A DNA stretch of 64,000 bases from Bordetella petrii (GCF_000067205.1 NC_010170.1:4278001-4342000), one strand, 5' to 3'; positions 7,599 to 15,995 are shown, counted from the stretch's first letter. Numbers and translations: made by a program. Notes: generated by a model not told the origin, from the sequence alone.

Positions 7599-8185
7599 GC
7601 CGCCCCCAGCAGGTAGACCACGGGAAACAGCAACACCCACACCAGGTCGATCATGTGCCAATACAGCACGCCCGACTCCATGCCGGCGCTGCGCCCCGGC
7701 CCGTACGCGCCGGCCCGGCAGCGCCACGCCAGCCACGCCAGTATCAGCATGCCGAGCAGCACGTGCAGGAAATGAAAGCCGGTCAGTATCCAGTACAGCG
7801 TGAAGAAGGTGTCGTGCTCCAGTCCCAGGCCGAGATGGACCAGGTGGCGGTACTCGGTAAGCTTGAACGCCACATAGCACGACGCCGCGGCCAGCGCCGC
7901 GCACAGCAGCAAGGCCGCGCCGCCGCGGCCCTGCCGTGCTCTGGCGAGCGCCTGGGCCGCGCACCAGCCGGCGGTCAGCAGGCTCAGCGTCAGGGCCAGC
8001 CCGGTCGAGGAATCCAGCGCCTGGCGGCCGGTCTGAAAGGGCTCGGGCTGCAGTGCCTGGGCCACCACAAAGGCAAGGATCAGAATGCCGAACACCGCCA
8101 GCTCGGCCAGGATGAAAAACCACATCGCCAGGTCGCCGGGCAAGCGGCGCGCGGCTGGCAGGCCGGCATCAAGCGAAATGGACAT
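7595..8185 (-). CDS. norE: NorE, cytochrome c oxidase subunit III-like membrane protein
   Basis: 196 aa with five predicted membrane helices. Family motifs include LPGDLAMWFFILAELAVFG near the start, EYRHLVHLGLGLEHDTFFT, GFHFLHVLLGM and YWHMIDLVWVLLFPVVYLL at the end. NorE resembles subunit III of heme-copper oxidases and is associated with cNOR. Its start overlaps the nirQ end by 17 bases and its end overlaps norF by 4, so nirQ-norE-norF form one transcription unit. Confidence 0.88.
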   Translation of the reverse strand: MSISLDAGLPAARRLPGDLAMWFFILAELAVFGILILAFVVAQALQPEPFQTGRQALDSSTGLALTLSLLTAGWCAAQALARARQGRGGAALLLCAALAAASCYVAFKLTEYRHLVHLGLGLEHDTFFTLYWILTGFHFLHVLLGMLILAWLAWRCRAGAYGPGRSAGMESGVLYWHMIDLVWVLLFPVVYLLGAA

Positions 8186-8981
8186 CGACCACGTCCATCA
8201 AGGCGGCCACCGTCTGGGGGTCGTCGGACAACGGCTCGGCCAGGCAGGCCAGGCAGGCTTCGCGCGCCGGCATGCCGCTGCGGATCATGCGTGCGGCGAA
8301 GATCAGCAGACGGGTCGAGGCAACCTCTTCGAGGTCGTGGTTCTCAAGCCGGCGCAGCGCCTGGCCCAACTCTACCACCCGGGCCGCCAGGGCCTCGTCG
8401 ACCTGCGCCTCGGCAGCGACGATAGCGCGCTCTTCGGCCGGCGGCGGATACCCGAAGCGCAAGGCCACGAAGCGCTGGCGCGTGCTGGGCTTCATGCCTT
8501 TGAGCAGGTTCTGGTAGCCGGGGTTGTACGACACCACCAGCATGAAGCCAGGCGGCGCCTGTAGTGTCTCGCCCGTACGCTCGATATACAGCTCGCGGCG
8601 ATCGTCGGCCAGGGGGTGCAACACCACCGCGGTGTCCTGGCGCGCCTCGACAATTTCGTCCAGATAGCAGATGCCGCCTTCACGCACCGCCCGCGTCAGC
8701 GGGCCGTCTTGCCACCATGTGCCGTCGGTCCCGATCAGGTGGCGCCCAACCAGGTCGGTGGAACTGAGGTCATCATGGCACGCCACGGTATACAGCGGCA
8801 GGCCCAGGCGGTGCGCCATGTGCTGTACGAAGCGCGTCTTGCCGCAGCCCGTGGGGCCTTTTACCAGCACGGGCATGCCGTGCCGCCATGCCAGCTCGAA
8901 CAATTGCTCCTCGTTGCCCAGGGACTGGTAATAGGGCGCATCGGGCGCCGGGCCTGCCAGGCCGGCCGCGAGTTGGGTCAT
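8169..8981 (-). CDS. nirQ: NirQ/NorQ MoxR-type AAA+ ATPase
   Basis: 270 aa from the ATG at 8981, chosen because GAAGGAAA lies 5-12 bases upstream; in-frame ATGs at 8999 and 9011 lack such a site. Walker A GPTGCGKT is at residues 42-49, Walker B ICYLDEI near 104, then SYNPGYQNLLKGMKPSTRQRF. The protein is very close to pseudomonad NirQ. The CbbQ/NirQ/NorQ family remodels metal enzymes with a VWA partner, here NorD at 3.4 kb, to activate NO reductase. It is divergent from nirS and leads nirQ-norE-norF. Confidence 0.93.
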   Translation of the reverse strand: MTQLAAGLAGPAPDAPYYQSLGNEEQLFELAWRHGMPVLVKGPTGCGKTRFVQHMAHRLGLPLYTVACHDDLSSTDLVGRHLIGTDGTWWQDGPLTRAVREGGICYLDEIVEARQDTAVVLHPLADDRRELYIERTGETLQAPPGFMLVVSYNPGYQNLLKGMKPSTRQRFVALRFGYPPPAEERAIVAAEAQVDEALAARVVELGQALRRLENHDLEEVASTRLLIFAARMIRSGMPAREACLACLAEPLSDDPQTVAALMDVVDVHFA

Positions 8982-9064
8982 GCTATTTCCTTCGTTCATG
9001 TCATAGATCAAAGGTGACCTTACCCGCCGCCGACAGGCCTTCTCAAGACATCTGGCGGCAGGTC

Positions 9065-9078
9065 TTGATTGCAGTCAA
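9065..9078. promoter_or_regulatory. Dnr/FNR box nearer nirQ
   Basis: TTGATTGCAGTCAA matches the TTGAT-N4-ATCAA consensus with one change. It lies 83 bases before the nirQ start. No clear -10 sits at the class II distance on the minus strand, so its role for nirQ, or as an upstream site for nirS, is inferred from position. Confidence 0.75.
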
Positions 9079-9094
9079 CGCCGCGTCGCTTCAA

Positions 9095-9137
9095 TTGACT
9101 GCAGTCAAGCATGAGGCCAGTAGGGTTTAAGTACGAT
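9095..9137 (+). promoter_or_regulatory. nirS promoter: Dnr/FNR box and -10
   Basis: The 14-base box TTGACTGCAGTCAA (9095-9108) is a perfect palindrome. TACGAT at 9132-9137 is a -10 placed so that the box centre lies at -41.5 from a start near 9143. A leader of about 85 bases follows, ending in AAGGAGAA before the ATG at 9228. The second box is exactly 30 bases upstream, centre to centre. Confidence 0.8.
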
Positions 9138-9227
9138 CCGCCCCAAGAGTCCAGTGATTCGCCGATTACCCACAAACGCTGCGGTCCCGGGGGGCTGCGG
9201 CCAGCGACTCCTCAAGGAGAAGTACCC

Positions 9228-10910
9228 ATGATCCGTCCGAAAAAAACCCTGCTGGCAGGCCTCATCGCCAGCGCATCGTTGCTGGGCGCGGCCAGCGTCC
9301 ACGCCGAAGCGCCGGCCATGACAGACGCCGAGAAAGAAACTGCCAAGCAAATCTACTTTGAGCGCTGCGCCGGCTGTCACGGCGTGCTGCGCAAGGGCGC
9401 CACGGGCAAGAACCTCGAACCCCACTGGGCCAAGACCGACGCCAGCGGCGCCAAGACCGAAGGCGGCACGCTGCAGCTGGGTACCAAGCGGCTGGAAAAC
9501 ATCATCGCCTACGGCACCGAAGGCGGCATGGTCAACTATGACGATATCCTGACCGAACAGGAAATCAACCTGATGGCGCGCTACATCCAGCAGACTCCCG
9601 ACGTACCGCCGGAGTTCTCGCTGCAAGACATGAAAGACAGCTGGAAGCTCATCGTTCCGGTGTCCGAGCGCCCCAAGAAGCAGCTCAACAAGGTCAACCT
9701 CAAGAACGTTTTCGCCATCACGCTGCGCGACGCGGGCAAGCTGGCGCTTGTCGACGGCGACAACCACAAGATCTGGAAGATCCTCGACACCGGCTACGCG
9801 GTGCACATCTCGCGCCTGTCGGCATCCGGCCGCTATGTGTACACCGTGGGCCGCGACGGCCTCACCACCATCATCGACATGTGGTTCGAAGAGCCCACCA
9901 CCGTGGCCACGGTGCGCCTGGGTTCCGACGCGCGCTCGGTCGACGTGTCCAAGTTCAAGGGCTACGAAGACAAATACCTGATCGGCGGCACGTACTGGCC
10001 GCCTCAGTATTCCATCATGGACGGTGAAACGCTCGAGCCCATCAAGATCGTATCGACGCGCGGCCAGACGGTCGACGGCGAATACCATCCTGAACCGCGT
10101 GTCGCCTCCATCGTGGCCTCGCTGCAAAAACCCGAATGGGTGGTCAACGTAAAGGAAACCGGCCAGATCCTGCTGGTGGACTACACCGACCTGAAAAACC
10201 TGAAAACCACCACCATCGAGTCGGCGAAGTTCCTGCACGACGGCGGCTGGGACGCCTCGGGCCGTTATTTCATGGTGGCAGCCAACGCCTCGAACAAGGT
10301 GGCCGCGGTCGACACCAAGACTGGCAAGCTCGCGGCCCTGGTCGACACCGCCAAGATTCCCCACCCGGGCCGTGGCGCCAACTTCGTGCACAAGCAGTTC
10401 GGTCCGGTCTGGGCCACCGGCCACCTGGGCGACGAAGTGGTGTCGCTGATCTCCACCGCGTCTGACAAATCCGAGCACGCCAAATTCAAGCAGCACAACT
10501 GGAAGGTCGTGCAAGAGCTGAAGATGCCGGGCGCGGGCAACCTGTTCGTCAAGACGCACCCGAAGTCCAAGCACTTCTGGGCCGACGCGCCCATGAACCC
10601 CGAGCGCGAAGTCGCCGAATCGGTCTACGTGTTCAACCTCGACGACCTGTCCAAGCCGCCTACCCGGCTCAATGTGGCCAAGGATTCGGGCCTGCCCGAA
10701 AGCAAGGCCATCCGGCGCGCGGTGCAGCCCGAATACAACGAGGCAGGCGACGAAGTCTGGATCTCGCTGTGGGGCGGCAAGACCGACCAATCCGCCATCG
10801 TGATCTACGACGACAAGACCCTCAAACTCAAGCGCGTCATCACTGATCCGGCCGTGGTCACGCCCACTGGCAAGTTCAACGTCTACAACACCATGCACGA
10901 CGTCTACTGA
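9228..10910 (+). CDS. nirS: Cytochrome cd1 nitrite reductase NirS
   Basis: 560 aa from the ATG at 9228, with AAGGAGAA 7-14 bases upstream. A signal peptide ends after SVHA (about residue 26). The heme c domain has CAGCH at residues 47-51. The rest is the eight-bladed d1-heme propeller: VHISRLSASGRY gives the proximal d1 His (about residue 193), while KFLHDGGWDASGRYF and VWATGHLGDE carry the two active-site His. This periplasmic enzyme reduces nitrite to NO. It heads a tightly packed operon for its own electron donors and heme d1 synthesis and is preceded by two Dnr boxes. Confidence 0.97.
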   Translation: MIRPKKTLLAGLIASASLLGAASVHAEAPAMTDAEKETAKQIYFERCAGCHGVLRKGATGKNLEPHWAKTDASGAKTEGGTLQLGTKRLENIIAYGTEGGMVNYDDILTEQEINLMARYIQQTPDVPPEFSLQDMKDSWKLIVPVSERPKKQLNKVNLKNVFAITLRDAGKLALVDGDNHKIWKILDTGYAVHISRLSASGRYVYTVGRDGLTTIIDMWFEEPTTVATVRLGSDARSVDVSKFKGYEDKYLIGGTYWPPQYSIMDGETLEPIKIVSTRGQTVDGEYHPEPRVASIVASLQKPEWVVNVKETGQILLVDYTDLKNLKTTTIESAKFLHDGGWDASGRYFMVAANASNKVAAVDTKTGKLAALVDTAKIPHPGRGANFVHKQFGPVWATGHLGDEVVSLISTASDKSEHAKFKQHNWKVVQELKMPGAGNLFVKTHPKSKHFWADAPMNPEREVAESVYVFNLDDLSKPPTRLNVAKDSGLPESKAIRRAVQPEYNEAGDEVWISLWGGKTDQSAIVIYDDKTLKLKRVITDPAVVTPTGKFNVYNTMHDVY

Positions 10911-10931
10911 TCCACGCCGTTTCCACTAGTT

Positions 10932-10958
10932 GGCGGTTCCCTGTTGTGGGGAACCGCC
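10932..10958 (+). repeat. Hairpin between nirS and nirT
   Basis: GGCGGTTCC (10932-10940) and GGAACCGCC (10950-10958) form a perfect 9-bp stem with a 9-base loop. No T-run follows. It probably protects or processes the nirS 3' end, allowing more nirS than downstream mRNA; that function is inference. Confidence 0.65.
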
Positions 10959-10967
10959 TAGCCCATC

Positions 10968-11561
10968 ATGACACAAACCAACGGCAAGAAAGGTTTCCTA
11001 GCACGGTTGCGGCGTCCCAGCGCAACCCACTCAGTCGGCTTGCTGCTGCTGGCGGGCATAGTACTGGGCATCGTGTTCTGGGGCGGCTTCAACACTGCCC
11101 TGGAAGCCACCAACACCGAGGCGTTCTGCATTTCGTGCCACGAGATGCGCGATAACGTCTATCCCGAATACAAAGAAACCATCCATTACAGCAATCGCAC
11201 GGGCGTGCGCGCCACCTGCCCCGATTGCCACGTCCCCAAAGACTGGACCTACAAAATGATCCGCAAGGTCCAGGCATCCAAAGAACTGTGGGGCAAGCTG
11301 GTCGGCACCATCGACACACGTGAAAAGTTCGAAGCCAAGCGGCTCGAACTGGCGCGCCACGAATGGCGGCGCATGAAGGCATCCGATTCCCGGGAGTGCC
11401 GCAACTGCCATAGCCTGGAAAGCATGAACAGCGACGTACAGAAGCAGCGCGCGCGCAAGCAGCATGCCATGGCCGCCGAAGACAACATGACCTGCATCGA
11501 CTGCCACAAAGGTATCGCGCACCACAAGCCTCAGGGCATGACCGACGAAGACGAAGAATAG
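10968..11561 (+). CDS. nirT: NirT tetraheme cytochrome c (NapC/NirT family)
   Basis: 197 aa. One N-terminal membrane helix (about residues 21-41) is followed by four CxxCH heme sites at residues 54 (CISCH), 84 (CPDCH), 144 (CRNCH) and 176 (CIDCH). The family takes electrons from quinol and passes them to periplasmic reductases, here plausibly to NirS via NirB/NirC. It is clearly paralogous to NapC at 36.5 kb (shared FNT..E.TNT.AFCISCHEM, SNRTGVRA and EWRRMKA). It lies 57 bases after nirS behind a hairpin. Confidence 0.92.
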   Translation: MTQTNGKKGFLARLRRPSATHSVGLLLLAGIVLGIVFWGGFNTALEATNTEAFCISCHEMRDNVYPEYKETIHYSNRTGVRATCPDCHVPKDWTYKMIRKVQASKELWGKLVGTIDTREKFEAKRLELARHEWRRMKASDSRECRNCHSLESMNSDVQKQRARKQHAMAAEDNMTCIDCHKGIAHHKPQGMTDEDEE

Positions 11562-11594
11562 CCGCCCGCCTCACTGAAAAAAAGGAATCCCGGT

Positions 11595-12470
11595 ATGAAA
11601 AAAACCCTGCTCGGCGGCGCCATGGGCGCCGCGCTCATCCTGGCCGCCAGCGCCGCCCAGGCTGCTGCCCCGGCCAACTGGAGCGCCGTGCCCGGCACCG
11701 AAATCACCCTGTTCTATCCGGGCATCTCGGCCGCGGAATGGATAACCAAAGGCACCGAACACGGCGGCGCGCGCGCCCTGAAAAAGGGCGAGACCTGCAT
11801 CGAGTGTCACTCTGAAGAAGTCGCCAACATGGGCCAGCTGATCGCCAGCGGCCAGAAGCTGGAGCCCTCCCCCATAGCCGGCAAGGCGCCTTCGATCCGG
11901 GTCAAGGTGCAGGCTGCCCACGACGACCAGCACCTGTATTTGCGCTTCAGCTGGACCCAGCCGCAGGCTTCGGGCGCGGCCGCGATGGACGCCACCAACC
12001 CGATCAAGCTCGCCTACATGCTTGAAGCGGGCGGCAAGGTCGAGCTGGCCAATGCCGGCGGCTGCTGGGGCGCCTGCCATGGCGACGCGCGCACCATGCC
12101 CGGCGCGGCCGACAGCAAAACCAAGTACGTCAAGGGCGGATCGCTTGCCGACGGCGTGTTCTACGATCTGAACCAATGGCGCAGCGGTGAAAACAAGGGC
12201 TACGACGGCTATATCGCCGGCGAGCGCGTCATGGAAGGCGGCCAGGCCCTGGTGGCGGCGCAGGGCAAGCTCGACGGCGACATCTGGACGGTCGAGTTCA
12301 CCCGCAAACTCACGGGCGGCGAGGGCGATGTCAATCTCGAGCCGGGCAAGACCTACAACTTCGGCGTGGCCATCCACGACGACCATAGCGCCGGCCGCTA
12401 TCACCACGTATCTTTGGGCTACCACCTGGGCATTGGCGCCGCGGCCGACATCACCGCGGCGCGCCAGTAG
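11595..12470 (+). CDS. nirB: NirB-type cytochrome c-552 with ethylbenzene-dehydrogenase-like heme domain
   Basis: 291 aa with a signal peptide (cleavage near ASAAQA, residue 23). A first heme site CIECH is at residues 68-72. A second, CWGACH at 157-162, has three residues between the cysteines (CX3CH) rather than two. The C-terminal region resembles the heme-binding gamma-subunit fold of ethylbenzene dehydrogenase-related proteins (HLYLRFSW, WTVEFTRKL, FGVAIHDDH). In Pseudomonas stutzeri the equivalent gene in nirSTB encodes cytochrome c-552, a candidate electron donor. This nirB is unrelated to the siroheme NADH-nitrite reductase of the same name. Confidence 0.82.
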   Translation: MKKTLLGGAMGAALILAASAAQAAAPANWSAVPGTEITLFYPGISAAEWITKGTEHGGARALKKGETCIECHSEEVANMGQLIASGQKLEPSPIAGKAPSIRVKVQAAHDDQHLYLRFSWTQPQASGAAAMDATNPIKLAYMLEAGGKVELANAGGCWGACHGDARTMPGAADSKTKYVKGGSLADGVFYDLNQWRSGENKGYDGYIAGERVMEGGQALVAAQGKLDGDIWTVEFTRKLTGGEGDVNLEPGKTYNFGVAIHDDHSAGRYHHVSLGYHLGIGAAADITAARQ

Positions 12471-12486
12471 GCGCCCGTAGCGGCTC

Positions 12487-12825
12487 ATGGCGCGCCACCG
12501 CTATATCGCAACCCACCTGGCCGGCATGCTGGCGGCCTGTGCCGTGGCGGGCGCGGCCCACGCCGACCCAGACATGCTGCGGCAGCGCCAGCTCGAACAC
12601 CTGCTGCGGCAAGACTGCGGCTCGTGCCACGGCCTGCGCCTGACCGGCGGCCTGGGGCCGCCGTTGACGCGCGAGGCGCTGGCCGGCAAGCCGCGCGAGC
12701 TGCTCATCGCCACCATTACCCTTGGCCGCCCGGGCACTCCCATGCCCAACTGGGATGCCCTGCTCGACACGCAAGACATCGCCTGGCTGGCCGACCGTCT
12801 CCTGCAAGGAAACCCTCCCCCATGA
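12487..12825 (+). CDS. nirC: NirC cytochrome c55x
   Basis: 112 aa: a signal peptide ending near AHA (about residue 26) and a small monoheme domain with CGSCH at residues 44-48 and a Met ligand in GTPMPNW. Cytochrome c55x is a periplasmic electron carrier linked to NirS and to the last step of heme d1 synthesis. It overlaps nirF by 4 bases and follows nirB by 16. Confidence 0.88.
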   Translation: MARHRYIATHLAGMLAACAVAGAAHADPDMLRQRQLEHLLRQDCGSCHGLRLTGGLGPPLTREALAGKPRELLIATITLGRPGTPMPNWDALLDTQDIAWLADRLLQGNPPP

Positions 12826-13997
12826 TCCGCATCCTGCTGCTCTTGCTGGCCAGCTTGTTGCTGGGCGGTTGCGCGCAGCCCGCGCTGCGCGGTACCGGCG
12901 ATCTCGGCGTCGTCATCGAGCGTGCCACCGGCAGCCTGCAAATCATTGAAAGCTCTGGCCGCACCAGCCTGGGCCGCGTGCAGGGCCTGGGCGACCTGTC
13001 GCACGCCTCGGTGGTATTTTCGCGGGACCAGCGCTACGCCTACGTGTTCGGCCGCGACGGCGGGCTGACCAAAGTCGACCTGCTTGCCCGGCGCGTCGAC
13101 CGGCGCATCGTGCAGGGCGGCAACAGCATAGGCGGCGCGATCAGCCAGGACGGCACCCTGATCGCCGTGGGCAACTACGAACCCGGCGGCGTCAAGGTGT
13201 TCGACGCACGCACGCTGGCGCAAGTGGCCGATATCCCAGCCAGCGTAGTACCCGGCACCCAGCGCCGTTCGCGTGTCGTGGGCGTTGCCGACGCGCCTGG
13301 CCAGCGCTTCATCTACAGCTTGTTCGACACCGGCGAAATCTGGGTGGCCGACTTCAGCCGCGCCGGCGAGCCCCTGGTCACGCGCCATACCGGCATCGGC
13401 AACCAGCCGTACGACGCCCTGCTCACTCCCGACGGCCGCTATTACCTGGCCGGCCTGTTCGGCGAAAATGGCATGGCGCAACTCGACCTGTGGCATCCAG
13501 AACGGGGCGTGCGACGCGTGCTTGACCACTACGGACGCGGCGAACGCAAGCTTCCGGTGTACAAAATGCCGCACCTCGAAGGCTGGACGGTCGCGGGCGC
13601 CCGAACCTTCGTACCGGCGGTCGGCCACCACCAGGTGCTGGCCATGGACACCGGCTCCTGGCGCCAGGCCGCCGCCATCGACGTAGCGGGGCAACCCGTG
13701 TTCGTCATGGCCCGCCCCGACGGCCGCCAGGTATGGGTGAACTTCGCGCATCCCGACAACGACGTGGTGCAGGTCATCGACACCGATACCCTGCGTGTGG
13801 TCGCCACGCTGCGGCCCGGCCCCGCCGTGCTGCACATGGAATTCACCGCCCGCGGCGACCAGCTATGGATGTCCGTGCGCGACGGCGGCGAAATCCAGGT
13901 ATGGGACCCCTATTCGCTGCAACGCACCGCCACGCTGCCGGCAGACAGCCCCAGCGGCATCTTCTTTACCAGCAGGGCTCATGCAACCGGCCTGTGA
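12822..13997 (+). CDS. nirF: NirF, heme d1 biosynthesis lipoprotein
   Basis: 391 aa from the ATG at 12822 (ATGA overlap with nirC). The N-terminus is a lipoprotein signal with lipobox LLGGC, so the protein is probably anchored in the periplasm. The rest is a d1-type beta-propeller (FGRDGGLTKVDL, GNYEPGGVKVFD, MPHLEGW), homologous to the NirS and NirN d1 domains but without a heme c domain. NirF acts late in heme d1 assembly. Its 3' end overlaps nirD by 17 bases. Confidence 0.93.
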   Translation: MIRILLLLLASLLLGGCAQPALRGTGDLGVVIERATGSLQIIESSGRTSLGRVQGLGDLSHASVVFSRDQRYAYVFGRDGGLTKVDLLARRVDRRIVQGGNSIGGAISQDGTLIAVGNYEPGGVKVFDARTLAQVADIPASVVPGTQRRSRVVGVADAPGQRFIYSLFDTGEIWVADFSRAGEPLVTRHTGIGNQPYDALLTPDGRYYLAGLFGENGMAQLDLWHPERGVRRVLDHYGRGERKLPVYKMPHLEGWTVAGARTFVPAVGHHQVLAMDTGSWRQAAAIDVAGQPVFVMARPDGRQVWVNFAHPDNDVVQVIDTDTLRVVATLRPGPAVLHMEFTARGDQLWMSVRDGGEIQVWDPYSLQRTATLPADSPSGIFFTSRAHATGL

Positions 13998-14457
13998 CAC
14001 CGTCTTCGACGACCTGGCACTGCGGGCCGCGAACGCGTACCAGCATGGCATGCCGCTATGCGCGCGGCCCTACCAGGCCATGGCGCAGGCACTGGGGTGC
14101 AGCGAGGCGCAGTTGCTCGACTGCCTGGCGCGCCTGCGGGAACACGGCATGCTGAACCGGGTCGGCCCGGTGTTCGACCACCGCCAGGCGGGCGCCAGCA
14201 CCCTGGCCGCCCTGGCTGTACCGCCGCGCGACATCGACAACGTGGCGGCGCGCGTCAGCGAATATCCCGAAGTGAACCACAACTACTTGCGCACCCATCG
14301 CTACAACCTCTGGTTCGTCATCACCGCGCCCTGCCGCGCCCGTATCGACCAGATCCTCGCCGAGATCGCCACGACCACCGGACTGGTCCCGCTCGATCTT
14401 CCCATGGTGCAGGCCTACCGCGTCGACCTCGGTTTCCCGCTGGAGGCGCCGGCATGA
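13981..14457 (+). CDS. nirD: NirD, siroheme decarboxylase subunit
   Basis: 158 aa, starting at ATG 13981 inside the end of nirF. It is an AsnC/Lrp-like fold with an N-terminal winged helix and a ferredoxin-like C-terminal domain (VNHNYLRTHRYNLWFVI). In the heme d1 pathway NirD, NirL, NirG and NirH remove two acetate carboxyls of siroheme to give didecarboxysiroheme in the cytoplasm. NYLRTHRYNLWF matches the family's active-site segment. It is followed by nirL with an ATGA overlap. Confidence 0.9.
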   Translation: MQPACDTVFDDLALRAANAYQHGMPLCARPYQAMAQALGCSEAQLLDCLARLREHGMLNRVGPVFDHRQAGASTLAALAVPPRDIDNVAARVSEYPEVNHNYLRTHRYNLWFVITAPCRARIDQILAEIATTTGLVPLDLPMVQAYRVDLGFPLEAPA

Positions 14458-14963
14458 CGCGCGTCCCGTCGCTTGCCCCCTCCCAGGCGCTGCAGCTGCG
14501 GCGCCTGCTCGAAACCGGGCTGCCGCTGACGGCGCGGCCTTACCAGCAGCTGGCCGCAGAAATCAGCGCCACCGAAGACGCCGTGCTCGACCAGATGCGG
14601 CAATGGAACGATGACGGCCTGTTCCGCCGCATCGGCCTGGTGTTGAATCATCGCGCCCTGGGTTTTCGGGCCAACGCCATGTTGGTCATCGACGTACCCG
14701 ACCATCTGGTCGACCAGGCCGGCCAGCAACTTGGCCACGCCCCCGGCGTCAATCTCTGCTACCAGCGCCCGCGCCGCCTGCCCCACTGGCCCTACAACCT
14801 GTTCTGCATGGTGCACGGCCAGCAGCGTACAGATGTCCGGCAGCAGGTCGGCCAGCTGCTTCGACAGGCGGGCCTGAATCATCTGCCGCACCGTCTGCTG
14901 TTCAGCGCGCGCGCCTTCAAGCAAGGCGGCGGCCGTTACGTCCTGGAAGGTTCGCATGGATGA
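14454..14963 (+). CDS. nirL: NirL, siroheme decarboxylase subunit
   Basis: 169 aa from the ATG at 14454. Same AsnC-like architecture as NirD and NirH, with the family segment CYQRPRRLPHWPYNLFCMVHG. The CY.R motif and MVHG resemble NirH rather than NirD/NirG, in line with the pairing of one member of each type. It overlaps nirD by 4 bases and nirG by 8. Confidence 0.9.
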   Translation: MTRVPSLAPSQALQLRRLLETGLPLTARPYQQLAAEISATEDAVLDQMRQWNDDGLFRRIGLVLNHRALGFRANAMLVIDVPDHLVDQAGQQLGHAPGVNLCYQRPRRLPHWPYNLFCMVHGQQRTDVRQQVGQLLRQAGLNHLPHRLLFSARAFKQGGGRYVLEGSHG

Positions 14964-15399
14964 ACTCGACCGGCTCCTGCTGAACCGGCTGCAGCATGGC
15001 CTGCCGCTGGTGCCGCGGCCATGGGATGCCCTGAGCGCCGAACTCGGAGTGCCGGCGGCGCAGTTGCGCGCCAGGGTGCGCGCCTGGCTGGACGACGGCA
15101 CGCTGACCCGCTTCGGCCCCATGTTCGACGTAGAACCTCTCGGCGGCGCCTTTACGCTGGCAGCATTGTGCGTGCCCTCGGCGCGCATCGACGAAGTCGC
15201 CGGCATGCTGGCCGCCATGCCCGAGGTCGCGCACAACTACCTGCGTGACCACACCTGGAATATGTGGTTCGTACTGGCCTGTCCGTCGCAGCGCGAGATC
15301 GCGCGCGTTATTGAACGCATCGAGCAGCGCACGGGCCTGGCCGTGCTCAACCTGCCCAAAGAGCAAACCTATCATGTCGGCCTGCATTTCCCCGTCTGA
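14956..15399 (+). CDS. nirG: NirG, siroheme decarboxylase subunit
   Basis: 147 aa, AsnC-like fold. VAHNYLRDHTWNMWFVL matches the NirD-type active-site segment. It is one of four separate decarboxylase genes here; some organisms fuse nirD and nirL. It overlaps nirL by 8 bases and nirH by 26. Confidence 0.9.
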   Translation: MDELDRLLLNRLQHGLPLVPRPWDALSAELGVPAAQLRARVRAWLDDGTLTRFGPMFDVEPLGGAFTLAALCVPSARIDEVAGMLAAMPEVAHNYLRDHTWNMWFVLACPSQREIARVIERIEQRTGLAVLNLPKEQTYHVGLHFPV

Positions 15400-15874
15400 C
15401 GCCCTTTTGGCCGAGCGACTGATCCAGCTTACCGAGGCCGGCCTGCCGCTGGTGGCCGACCCCTGGACCTGGCTGGGAGTACGGCTGGGCCTCAGTCCGT
15501 CCGCCACGCTGGCCCTGCTGCGCCGCCTGGTGGACGCGGGCGCCATACGCCGAATCGCAGCAGTGCCCAACCATTACCGCCTGGGCTATGTGCACAACGG
15601 CATGACGGTCTGGGATGTCGACGACGAAAAAATCGACCGGCTCGGCGCGCAAGTCGGCGCGCTGCCCTTCGTCAGCCACTGCTACCGGCGGCCGCGCCGG
15701 CGGGCCTGGCGCTACAACCTGTTCGCCATGGTGCATGGGCGCAGCGCCGCCGAAATCGAGCAGTATCGGGAACACATCCGCGCACTGCTCGGCCGCTCCA
15801 CACTTGCCGACGACATGCTGGTCAGCACGCGCATCCTGAAGAAAACCGGCCTGCGCCTGGCGCCGGCCCGCTAG
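15374..15874 (+). CDS. nirH: NirH, siroheme decarboxylase subunit
   Basis: 166 aa from the ATG at 15374, which lies inside the nirG 3' end. The family segment is CYRRPRRRAWRYNLFAMVHG, like NirL. The 26-base overlap in another frame implies coupled translation with nirG. The gap to nirJ is 121 bases, the largest inside the nir operon apart from downstream of nirS, and contains a weaker Dnr-box-like site. Confidence 0.9.
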   Translation: MSACISPSDALLAERLIQLTEAGLPLVADPWTWLGVRLGLSPSATLALLRRLVDAGAIRRIAAVPNHYRLGYVHNGMTVWDVDDEKIDRLGAQVGALPFVSHCYRRPRRRAWRYNLFAMVHGRSAAEIEQYREHIRALLGRSTLADDMLVSTRILKKTGLRLAPAR

Positions 15875-15898
15875 CGGCGCAGGCCGCGTCAGATCTTA

Positions 15899-15912
15899 TT
15901 GTCTGCGGTCAA
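15899..15912 (+). promoter_or_regulatory. Possible internal Dnr/FNR box before nirJ
   Basis: TTGTCTGCGGTCAA keeps TTG and GTCAA but has T for A at position 4. The gap lies between nirH and nirJ, with only a poor -10 (GATGCT, 15935-15940) at the class II distance. It could give nirJEN-ccm a secondary promoter. Confidence 0.4.
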
Positions 15913-15995
15913 GGCGCATGCCGCACGGCTCGGCGATGCTGCACGCATGCCCCGGCGGGCCGATATGGCAACCCGCCGCCATCCAGAGAACTCCC

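Noticed and set aside
8982..9011. Earlier nirQ starts at 8999 and 9011
   Set aside because: Only the ATG at 8981 has a good ribosome binding site, and the extra residues do not match the family.
9105..10898. 597-codon open frame antisense to nirS
   Set aside because: It mirrors a strongly conserved nirS gene base for base; open antisense frames are common in GC-rich coding DNA.
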